Shown piece by piece: positions 35,823 through 46,600 of a stretch of DNA of 64,000 bases; the first letter of the stretch is position 1, and the number at the start of each line of letters is the position of its first letter. The position numbers were made by a program, and so were the translations under genes. The notes under the pieces were generated by a model. It had not been told where the DNA came from and ran no database searches. It saw nothing but the letters and a program-made list of their open reading frames with translations. Source of the DNA: Protonemura montana (taxonomy: Eukaryota; Arthropoda; Insecta; Plecoptera; Nemouridae); NCBI GenBank assembly GCA_947568835.1, contig OX387602.1, positions 29,932,133-29,996,132 of the forward strand, in the 5' to 3' direction.

Positions 35823-36395
35823 CCTCACTAGTCTTTAGTGACATTGCCAACATTGCCCCTGGCACCACCGATTGCTCAGGCTAGGCATGGCTAACTATTT
35901 GTTGCTATGTTTGTCATTATTAATGAGCATTATTGGTACTGTGCTTTTTGATCCCAAAGCAATTATGTCAATTATGAGGTATCAGAAATTGTGTACCGAT
36001 ATGGCTTTAGTAATCCAATCACTAGTTTATAAAAACCATAAACATTTTATTTTTGGTGGGACCAGAGAAGAAGAGACTACGTAGGTTTAAATTTTAATCA
36101 AACATTGCTGTGAGCATTCTATGGTAAAATGCTAGGCATTGACATACAACAAGGGTTTCATTTCTGTGTACATTTTATAAACCAATTAAAATTCAATTCA
36201 ATGTTTATGTACAACATAAAAGTATTCCTTTATTACCTACAGTGCCATGTAAATTTTGTCTGATTCATGTTCAATAACTTTAAAGTAACTAAATTTTTCA
36301 TTCACTTGTGTTTATTATCAAGAAGTATGCAATGAAATATTTCCCGATTCTTTCCTGTTTATCAAAAAATCTTCCCATTGATCCAAGAGTCGAGT
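35823..36395. other. SMYD 3' flank, no gene
   Basis: AT-rich sequence containing the likely 3' UTR and poly(A) signal (36185-36190) of the plus-strand SMYD gene. Nothing else is recognised. Confidence 0.4.
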
Positions 36396-36404
36396 GCCTT
36401 GTCT

Positions 36405-38380
36405 TGTAACTACCGGCAGGGCAGGCGGGGTGACCGCCCCCGGGCCCGCCAACAGGGAAAAACGTGGTTATGTGCCATACTCGCGAGCCCGTGCGGACGG
36501 CCCACGTCAAATTTATGTTTAGTGTGAATAACATGAATTTAATATTTGCATTTCCGTCGCTCACTACCTCATTTATTCATAAGACTGTGGAACTTCACAG
36601 AAAAACACTAACTTACAAGCTAGCTCACTACTGACTATAGTTACATAGTTCCTACGTTGCTGCGGCCTTATACCCTTTGTCGGCGCAAATGACCAAATTC
36701 GTATCATTTCGGCAGGTAAAGGGTAACTTATTTTTCCCAATCGTGACTTCGTTGGGTGACGGCAGTGAGCAGGGAGATCTTATTTTTTTTTTAAAGGGTC
36801 CTAGCAGGGCCTGAAAGTGGCGTGCTAAATGTGAAAATGACAAGAAAGCGAACAAACTTCTCAAAATTAGCAGCTTTTTCGCGGCTCCTCGTTCGAGATG
36901 TTAATGTTAACGCAGCGATAATTTGGCCGTAGCAACATAAATTTCTCATAACACTGGCAATTCGTCTGAAAGTGCACTACCAGAAACTACGGCAAGAGTA
37001 GAAAAGATTATACTAATATAGGCAAGCGTTAATTAAGAACCCCAGTTGTAGTTATTCTCATTCAAATTTGGCGCAAGCTGTTTTGTTTCGTTTACTTCCT
37101 CATAAAGTACAATTTATCTGCTTTCGCACTCTGAGGTCACACCGATATAAATATAACTTTGTATTGAATTTGATATAGCTAGTTTTAAACTGTCTTAGCA
37201 CCTATATGCGACTGAAATATTTGGGTTCTCGTCCCCTGACAGGATTTCATTAACGATACTAGTGTCGAGACAGACAAATTTCTCGAAATGAAGATATAAC
37301 TAACCATCCTACAGATCGAAAACATTTCCCCGAAATCGTCGATGCCCGTACAAAAAAATTTCTTATTGACAATGGCCCATGTCATTGCAACAGTAACTAT
37401 AACGGGATTAATACTAGCAAGGTCGTAGCTCGGCTATTCACCGGCACTTGATTCTTCATATTGTCAACCATGTCGGCTATTTGCTGACCGATAAGTTCCA
37501 AGTAGCTGCTTAAACAAAGGGAAACTATCCTGGGCTAATGGGATTCGTGACTGGAAGCATCTCTCGGAGAAAATCAAGCGCCATGAAGAGAGCGAGTCCC
37601 ACACAGTTCAGGAAATCAACTTTCGTAGAGGGCATGCGAATGGAAATTCAAGCCGCGAAAACATTCTGGCGAAATGCTTTGCATCGGATACTTGCAACAA
37701 TCCTAACACTAGCAAAAAATAATTTGCCTTTCAGAGGCCACCTAGAAGCTGCCGATTCAGCTAAGCGATTGGTTTTCATATCTATTGATCTTTTATCTAT
37801 GTTCGACCCAGTGATGAAGCAAATAATGGAAATGCCCAAAGGATCAATCAGATATATTAGCCCTGCCATCCAGAACGAGCTAATAACTCTTGTCGGTGAT
37901 AAAATCGCTAGTGATTTATCTGAGTCCATCAAAGCAGCTATATTTTTTTCTATAATAGTAGACACCACACAACACAGGATATATCGAAGACTGATCAGAT
38001 GAGTGTTGTTTTCCGCTACACCAGCATTGAAAAAGACGAAAAAGGGAACTGCTATCATGACTTAGTAGAGTCTGGTTCGTCATCCGCTGGAACCAAAGAA
38101 AATATTACCTTCAAGAGTCAAGAGCAAGACACACAACCCAACGAGATGGGCAGGGATAAATGACGCTGTTTTTGCTTTAAAGATCCGATATTGCCATATT
38201 TTGATGGCCCTTTAGCAGATTATTTTGTTGGGTAAGAATCCGGAAGAGAAAAACAGAGCTGACGGCCTGAAGAAAAAATGACTACATTTTTTTCGTACCT
38301 CTTCTTGGGGGGGGGGGGGGGGGGGGGGGGGGAAAGAAAAATCTTACCTCCGGGCCCAGGATTACCTAGTTACGCCACTG
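36405..38380 (+). mobile_element. Degenerate hAT transposon with transposase remnant
   Basis: The right end tagttacgccactg (to 38380) is the complement of a CAGTGGCGTAACTA terminus. The left end is eroded, but gtaactaccgg at 36406 followed by gcccccgggcccgcc resembles the family's subterminal sequence. Inside, the plus frames encode NHPTDRKHFPEIVDARTKKF (about 37300) and, at 37538-38002, WRNALHRILATILTLAKNNL, SPAIQNELITLVGDKIASDL and IFFSIIVDTTQ. These resemble the DUF4371/hAT transposases related to ZMYM-type genes (FRGH, YlSPxIQNELI, FSIIvDtT). Stops and frameshifts show it is dead. A 26-G run lies 48 bases from the right end. Confidence 0.75.
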
Positions 38381-38926
38381 CTTGTTGAACGTATTTGAGC
38401 CAACACACATGAGAGTCCTGCAGATATTTTGGATAACATTAATCGTAGGCTCTGCTCTACTTTTCAAACACATTGTGAAACTCCCTACCAGGAAAAAGTA
38501 CTTCGAACTTTAAAATCGTTGCGTCAATGCATCAGGTTTTTGTCTGGAAGTTAATGAGTGAGCAATTGGTTGGTTGGAATGATAGTTGGTTTTTTCGCCA
38601 AAATTATTGCAAGTATCACGAGACTTAAAATATGAATGAGGAAAACTCAGAGCTTCAAGTGAGGTGGCTGGGGTTATCCACTATCAGTCATTGTACATTC
38701 ATAATCAGCACAGGTTCAAGAACTAATGCAACGAACTTGGTACTTTCTGAACTTTGTGTACACACAAATTGTAACCATACAATGTAACTCGTCAGTAAGC
38801 AAAAAATATATATAATACAGCTACTAAATCAATGTTTTGTTATTCTTCTTTGGTTTGGGTCTAACAAATCGCTAACATGTCAAATGGTGATAATACGAGA
38901 AACCAAACAGCAATCGTTTGTTTTCT

Positions 38927-38928
<2 letters not shown>

Positions 38929-38968
<40 letters not shown>
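38929..38968 (+). repeat. Run of 40 consecutive G
   Basis: An uninterrupted G tract after ttttcttt. No transposon terminus was found next to it. Such a run could form G-quadruplexes or be mis-sized in assembly. Confidence 0.9.
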
Positions 38969-38969
<1 letters not shown>

Positions 38970-39794
38970 GCTGTACCAAAAATCGCCTGTCAAAGGCTAG
39001 CGTTGCCTGAGCTTAGCTAAGCTTAGCCTTGCTATCGCTTTGCGTTGTCATACTTTTTCAGAATTATAAGATTCTGTGAATATACGAATGCCATTTCCAA
39101 ATAATATTTACACCAACACATAAAAATAAAACGTGTTTCTTGAATTTAAATGAAAAGTAGACCAAACTTTTCCCGGAATGAGTGATCGACGGACACTATT
39201 GCAAGAAAAGGTGGGTTCGCGGTGCGTACGTGAGCGTACGCCTAAAATAACCACCGACTCGACATCCTCTAAAAGTTGACCAGAACGCGATTTGCAAGGC
39301 GCTGACTTGGCGCCGAGGTATCGGGGTAGGTCTCATTCATTACCGGTCCCTACCTAACATCGAACACGTGCTTGCCTGGTACTGTTAGCCACGAGATAGA
39401 GACAATACAAAATACAGGATTGAAAACATATGTACTTGCTTGAACTATTTTGCAATCTAAAGAAGATGAAATCGAGCATTGGAGGCGCTTTGTCCGAGCA
39501 CGTTTTGAAAAAAACTTGGTAAAAAGCCTCGGTTAAAAGTATTAGCAGGTTATATCAATCAGTGGGCATCGACGATAAAACCTGATGCGGATACTTTCTT
39601 CCAACTTTTTACTGCGAATTCAACCATCAACGCTAGAATCGAGTGTGTTAACTTTCTGTGGAGTAACCAAGTATCTTTCAGCAATCCTCTCACTTTAGGA
39701 AACAACGCACGCAGCACAAGTGTCAGGTGTGCCTTTTTTACATATGTTATTTTTTGATAATTGAAATAAGACTAGAGAAATGAATGAGTGCTCC

Positions 39795-40000
39795 ATTAGG
39801 ATGAAATATTATTTAAATTGCAAACGCTTGCAATGCGTGGGGTATTTTATTAATATCAACACTATAACCGTCTCAAAAAGTGATGCCCAAACGGGGACAC
39901 AAACCTCGATCTCCACCTATCGCGGGTGTTGCTCTGAACCATTGAGCTATCTGGACACTGGCTTTTTGAGACGATTTTAGTGTATTTGATGAGAATGACA
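39795..40000 (-). repeat. tRNA-related interspersed element, copy 3
   Basis: The minus strand shows an A-box-like tagctcaatgg and a B-box-like ggtttgtgtcc core. The inverted repeats cactataaccgtctcaaaaa (from 39853) and tttttgagacgattttagtg (from 39962) pair at 17 of 20 positions. A 32-base stretch at its left edge (starting attaggatgaaatatt) recurs at 40125. Confidence 0.7.
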
Positions 40001-40124
40001 GTTCTCCAAGGATTAGAACCACGAGGCTGTGAATACTCACAGTCACTCTGATTCTAGTGACGCTATATCACGTCACAACCTGTCAAACTCGAATAACTCC
40101 AATTTGACGTTGGATTCGTTGCTG

Positions 40125-40195
40125 TATTAGGATGAAATATTATTTAAATTGCAAACGATCCAATGCGCGGTTTTTGAGACGATTATAGTGTTGAT
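40125..40195 (-). repeat. Truncated tRNA-related element
   Basis: It repeats the left 32 bases of copy 3 exactly, then jumps to tttttgagacgattatagtg, so the tRNA core has been lost. It is either a second insertion or a local duplication with deletion. Confidence 0.6.
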
Positions 40196-40199
40196 AATA

Positions 40200-41188
40200 A
40201 TAAAATTCAGTGATTCTTTCCTAGGCTCTAATTTGATGCCAAGGAATGGAAATCTGCAGATTTATAAAGCCTGGCTTAAGTCCCTAACTTTTCCTGCAAG
40301 GTCCTGAAAATAAAATCCACGCAGTGGTTGAAGATAACAATAACAGTTTATGCTTTAAATTCTTGACAGTAATTTATGGGGCTGAGAAAACTCTAAAAAG
40401 TTTCAAATGTTTGCTTGAAACGCGTAGATTTGCTTCAAAATATAATCTTGACTAACAACCCCAGTTTTTCCGGCGTTTTTGTCAAGACCAACACTTGAAC
40501 ACTCAAGACACATGGAACGACCAACCTGTCATGCACTGAAGTTTCAATCAGGATAGATACAAATGATGTATATTGCTTTTATTAAAACAAATATTTGACA
40601 CCCCTAATTAATAATTCGCCCCGCTCCCCTCAACATATCAATGCCTGTGAGTTGTGACCCTTATTTTGTCTAGGCCCATCAGAGACTCTGACCATTGCTC
40701 TGACGTTTGGACTTCAAACTTGGATTTTCAAAATCGCCGATGCAAAAGTAGCTTGCTGCGCAAAATCCGATTTGTGGAACCCAATAACCCCGAGACCTTC
40801 GAGACAAATATTAAGACATTTGCCTGCTTTCTTCGATGGCAATTCGCCAAGTATGCATCCAGCCTGATCTAGCCTCCCGAAGATGGCGCGTTCCTCAAGC
40901 AACCCTCCGTCAGCTGTCGGCCTTGTTCGGCGTACAGCAGCAGTCAGTTAGTTTGTGTTCAGTGGCTGGAGTGTCTGGTCCGTACCCGCAAGGAACGATA
41001 AGCTCTATCAAACACAGGCGGAGGGCGAACGATTTGGAGGCAGGATCCGTAAATATGCAAATTATAACACTTTCTTATACTTCATTTCTATTTTTCACTT
41101 TATTATAAAACTACATAATTGTACAAAGTACAAACCTTAGAGCAAGGAACCCATTCTTGTCTCTACTTACAAACTACACAACTCGGGT
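40200..41188. other. Gene-free stretch
   Basis: An ORF at 40,654-40,872 (+) has no recognisable family and no splice context. I see nothing else in this interval. Confidence 0.35.
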
Positions 41189-41196
41189 ACTATAAA

Positions 41197-42104
41197 CAGT
41201 GGTGTAGTCGAGGGTATACGCGGGTAAACGCCGTATACCCAAAAAACTTTTTGACACCGAGCGTATAGCCCAAAAAAAATATACAGGGTATACGCCCAGT
41301 AAATACTCTTTGCAAAACTTTAAAATGCGTTTTGCAAATACAATTCTTAATCTCCCTAGAACCTGCACTATAAAAACTCGAAAAGCAAAGTTTATTCCGA
41401 AAAGTGGGTAGTCCGTGTAGAGTAGAGGTTCGTGTGATCTCGGTTGTACTTCTCGGAACACCTCGCTGCCTTTGTGAGATCGCGCCGCCTGCCTGCCTCA
41501 CCACCGAGCGCAACCTGGATAGGGATGCAGTGGTTTTTCCAAGCAGTCAACGGACTCATTCGACGTATTTGAGATTTGTATGTTTACTTCCCACGCGAGC
41601 TACGTTCAATAATAGCAGTTTGCTTCAGTAGCAGCCAAAATGTCAAGCAAGAAGCAAGTGGATTTGCTTATATTATGAGGCAAAGCAAAACCTCCGCCAA
41701 AAAAGGGCAACCCACCCGAGGAAAGCGCGATTGCAGCTACCCCAACACCAAGTAGTAGTTTTAGTGTTGATAGGAATACCAACGAGGGGCAAAGTATTAG
41801 TGATGATTATTATTATTAGATAGTGAGCGGAGATTCCAGTGATGAAGATGGTGTCAGTGAAGAGGAAGGCAGTGAAGACGATGGCGGTGACGCGAATCCT
41901 GTATAGTTATTTGTAGTAGCCATTGTCTCGCACAGGTGGGAAACGAAAATTAATATTTCGCAGGAACGGCTAAAAATTAGACCCCCCCCCCCCCCCACCG
42001 CCACCACCACCACAAGTACTTAACCTAGTGACGACCACGGCCTTTGGAACTGACAGCCTGATAACCCAGCGTGTACCCAAAAAAAAAGTAGGACTACACC
42101 ACTG
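41197..42104 (+). mobile_element. Non-autonomous hAT element (908 bp) with transposase start relic
   Basis: The terminal inverted repeats CAGTGGTGTAGTC are perfect over 13 bases. The 8-bp flanks are actataaa (41189-41196) and actaaaaa (42105-42112), a target duplication with one mismatch, the length typical of hAT. Inside, ATG 41640 begins MSSKKQVDLL, followed after a stop by KPPPKKGNPPEES, like the low-complexity start of ZMYM/TTF-type hAT transposases. The rest of the transposase is deleted. A run of 15 C lies at 41982-41996. Confidence 0.8.
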
Positions 42105-42317
42105 ACTAAAAACAGTATGTCATTGACAGGATGTAATTGTAGCGCGCAGGGTGTCTAGGTTTGTTTGGTGCACTTCAAGGAGGCATTGGTGGATGCTAAG
42201 AAGTCTACTGGGGAAAAGGTACATTTCCGAAAATGAATCTTCAAAATCACACTCTCATCTCACACTAATTTTTAAGCGCAACTCTGTCCACAAATAGTAC
42301 GTGCGGAGTCGCACATA

Positions 42318-43244
42318 CAGTGGCGTAACAAAGTGTTCCTGCACCCAAGGGTAAGCCCCCCCCCCCCCCCCTTAAATAGAGACGTATGGAAATAAATAAA
42401 ATTTTACCAAGTTTTGATATTTTTGTAATGCACACAATTGTATTCATTATGCGAGTGCTGATAAAGTAACCAAACGGTACCTAAAAAAAAAACATTATAA
42501 CATGAACAAGAACATGGTTATTAGAAATAAACAGTTCTTCATTATTCAATACTTGAAAGCGATCAACAAAAGTGATTCCAGAAGTATTATGGTGTATTTT
42601 ATCTAGCCTCGGCACCTCTATCTGCTGTCAGGTGAATGTCCAGTGTTTTAAGCGGATTCTTCGCACGCATCTTTCGGCAAGGCTAAATTATCGCTGAATA
42701 CCCTTCAAGTTTGGTATTCGTTTAAATTTGATGCCGCCGCCAGTGAATTTTGAGTTATGCTGAATTTCGGATTATTATTGTCATTTTGAATCAATTCAAA
42801 ACTGAACTTACTTAAAAAATACAGCAGTCAGCCACGATGGGCCAGAGAACAAAGCGAATTCGATCATTTGCACCGACTAATGGTAAGGCAGTAGCAACTT
42901 AGTAAACCAAGAAATTGTGGTAGATGATTCTTTGGTAAATGTGTTGTCATAATCAGGAGTTGGCAATTGAGCTAGCTAAAAGAATAGCCAACATAGTCCC
43001 AGCATGAGTGCCTCCAATTACACAATCACAGGTATTCAGTTATTTTGGTGAACACAAAGCTTCATTTGACGTGTCGAATCGTGGGTCAAATCAGCCATAT
43101 GAGCTCATCGTCTGGCGAAGGTGTGACATGCACCCACATTTTTTCTTGCGGGCCCGCAAGCATTTTCTTGTTAAGGGGCATCTAGGAAAAACTTTGAGCC
43201 TCGGGGCGGTCTCCCCGTTTGCTCCGGCGGTAGTTAAGCCACTG
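42318..43244 (-). mobile_element. Non-autonomous hAT-like element (927 bp)
   Basis: The left end is cagtggcgtaac and the right end gttaagccactg (one mismatch). The flanking octamers cgcacata and cgcatatc agree at six of eight positions. A C run (42356-42371) begins 38 bases from the left end. Read on the minus strand, this terminus (G run, cttaccc, ttacgccactg) parallels the right end of the element ending at 38380, so both belong to one family. The interior holds no intact coding region. Confidence 0.6.
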
Positions 43245-43583
43245 CGCATATCCTTAGTGGTTAACCTAGTGGCTAGCCTCCGTGGTTAAAGAAGTTCCAG
43301 AAAGGTACCTCCCCCCACCTTTTTACGGTCAGCGCCGATATTGTGATTGAACTTGGTGGCGTTATAAAGAGTAGTCCCACAATTTTAATAGTACCATGCC
43401 CCCAGCCCCCAGCCTACCCACCACTAAGTGTTTGATTGCGGCTGTTTTTGCCAAGGCCCGACCCGTCTCTTTCACATCTCAATGGATAGCTTTGTCAACT
43501 GTCTGTATGTTTATTGTTTACTATTTCTGATGCCGATAATGATAAACCGCTTGCTTGGTCATAATCTAGGTGCGACGCTCAAT

Positions 43584-43632
43584 ATGAAGCTTCAGCTGGT
43601 GCTGTTGGCTGCTCTAGCGTCCGTGCAAGCAA
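43584..43632 (+). CDS. Receptor exon 1: start codon and signal peptide
   Basis: MKLQLVLLAALASVQA is a classic signal peptide: Lys near the start, a Leu/Ala core and an A-x-A-like cleavage site. The exon ends in phase 1 at gtgagt and joins exon 2 as Thr-Val-Tyr-Asp. This is the best start because it precedes the mature domain directly. Confidence 0.75.
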
Positions 43633-46600
43633 GTGAGTAGTTCCCACAAGAATATGATTGCCACAAAAGACCTTTTGTGGCAATCAATTATTCTAGCTCA
43701 ATCGCTCATCCAAGCAAATTTAGACGACTTCCACTGCACCAATTTAGGTGCTGAATTCTTCTAAGTTTTCAGTGCTGAAGTTAAGCCTGCAAATACTTGA
43801 CTTCATGAAGATATGTTGTCAAAGAAATCACGTCTCCAAATTTGTGCTGTTCATTTTTGAAAGAGTGAATTTATGATGATTAGGTCGGGAGGGGCTGGGT
43901 GGTGCAGCTTAGGGTGCAGCCCAGGGTGCAGCCCAATTCAAAGCCAAGTGTGGTGCTAGAAGCTTATCGGCTAAATTCAACCAATGTTGGCAGTAGTGGA
44001 ATGGCATGTTTTGGTTGGGGGGGGGGGGGGGGGGGGGGGTTGACATGTACATAATTTTAAGACATTTTGCTCACTATTTCACAGCTTTCACAACTTATCA
44101 ACAGATGCCATTCCATTTCAAAATGACCAGATCCAAACAATTGTGTATTTTTGCAGCGGTCTACGACGTGACATCAATCTACCGGCTTACTGCCGGCCTG
44201 GAAGATGGAGTGGCTCCCAATCTTGAAGGTAAGCGGTACTCACATTGTTATGGGAAACTTAAATTGTAAGAATTGTTGCAAAATTTGTAGACAAAAATAA
44301 CAAAGTCATGGAGCGTCAACAGACCCATTAAAGAACCTTGTGAAGAAAATTGGACAATATGTTTGTAAAATTCAGTGCTGCATGGCATCTTGTTACAGAA
44401 TCTCAAAAGGTTTCATGTCTTGTCAACTCCACCAGTGGATGCAATGGTTGGAAAAAACAAGGATGGACAGAAACTGACAGCGGCCTGTCAGGTGTCATCT
44501 TCCCAGCCTCAGGTATGCAAATCAAATTCCATGTCAAATTAACTAAATGACAGAGGTGAATTAATGTGCAGTCAGTGTTTTCTGGGTAAATGCGGCACGT
44601 AGCCACTCAAAGGAAACCAAGGCGTAATTAAAACAAAGACGGAAAATAGAATTCTACTACCAGTGATTTTGTTAGGTAATTTCGGACGTAATATTCAAGT
44701 TACGTGTGCAAAATTGTATTCAAAAATCACTTTTATACCGTTTTAAAAACGCAAACCTAGGATTGTAAAAATGGGAGCGTACCCACATGCTCACCCATCT
44801 GCACGCTACTGATTAATGTCTCCTTGGATCATTATGTTTCAGATCAGTTGAAAGGAGATCAAAATGCAACACTGCCTAGGGCAGTGACCAATGTGTTTGA
44901 TGTTTCGTTGACAAACCAAGGAAAAGGACATGTGTATGAAGATTATCCCGTCTACATGGTTTTTTCCACCGGTATTGATGAAACTGTCTCTGACCTGCTT
45001 GTGCTCCAGCTAAACAATAGAAAGGGAAAACTTGTCAGTGCGTTCAGGTGTCTCTTGGGGCAGTTTGGAAAAGTTCTTTCCCTTCCAGATGGAACGCAAC
45101 GAAGATGCAACAAGTTTGCCCAGAAGGTATGCCAAGAGTGTCTTGAAAGAAACATTATTAATTTATTCTATTTAGTATACAGTTTTGTTGCACAGAGTAA
45201 GATTAATAACCACTGGCTAACTATCTTGACATCGATGGAAAACCTATTCTAAATTCTTTGATCTTGCTAACCCTACAAAGTGGTTGACATCCTTCTTGAG
45301 ATGTAGGATTCGATTGAATTGTTTAGTGTTTTATTTTCTCTTCACTGATGATGTTTCACTACTGATGAATGTTGTGTCGAAAATTCACCACATCTTTGTT
45401 TACTTCCTGATCAAACTGACCTGTAAATAAGTAAACAGGTTAAATGTTATTTTAAAGAGCCAAAAGAATTAAAAAAAAGGCATACTTTTTAAACCAAATT
45501 TAGTTTTGAAAGTCTTTGACTTAGCAACAGAAAAGATTCACTGTGCCTTACGTTACAATCCAGAGGATATATTTTACAAGAAAATATTAAACTAGTTGTT
45601 TGCCACTGGGAATTCAACCTCTGTTATGGTGTCAATATATGAAAATCCTTACCATGGTGTTTTTCAATTTCATATATAAATTAAAATTTTGGTGGAGTGT
45701 GCTTTTTTCTTTTGCAATATTCATCAAAACTTGCATATTCCATGTATTTATGAGTTCAGAGTTTCAGGAAAATCCCTGCTTGTCATCAACTTATTTACAT
45801 CTTCACATCTTCACCTACATCTAGACGTTCTGGGTAGATGACAGAAACAGCGAACAGTACCGGATTTATTTGACGCCAGGAAACCTGAAAGTGCAGCGAA
45901 TCTCGGATTTGAAATTTTTATTCGACATTGCCAATGTCAATCAACTGGACGAACTTAAGTTCTTCCGGATGATTGCAGAGGATGACCATGTTCAGCATAC
46001 TAAAGGTAATTATTGTCTCCAATTTTTTTTCATTGGTATGATATCATATGGCAAACTCAGAAAAATGTATTATGTTTCATTTGAAATTTATTCTTAATGT
46101 TGGTTTAAAATGGTCTTACTAACTTTCCTTCACCAACTCTCATCGTAGGGACATCAGCCACAGCAGCCCTCAGAAGCCCCCCCCCCCCTCACCCTCACCC
46201 CCTCTTACTGTCATCCCAAGCACCAAATCCACTACACCTGGTGCTCAGGTCAGTTGCTTGGCCAGTATTGATAGCAAAGTGTTTATTAATTTTTCAGCTA
46301 GCTGACGAAATAATTTGATAAAAATATATTGTATTGTATTTTTTTTATTGTATTGTATTTATTGTTTCCTCTTACAATTGTACATTATTGCACTGTGGTA
46401 AGGTAATACACTTAATTTAATATTTAATTAGTTTAATGTTTAATAGTTTACATACATCGTTAGTCTTAGGGTTCCATTAATTAGTAGGTACTAGGAACTT
46501 ATTTAACTTAGTATTTATCATTTATGAACATTTTGATAATAATTTTGATAATTTTGATATAGACTTAAGACTAAGACTGAGTTGGACTTAGGGTTACAAT

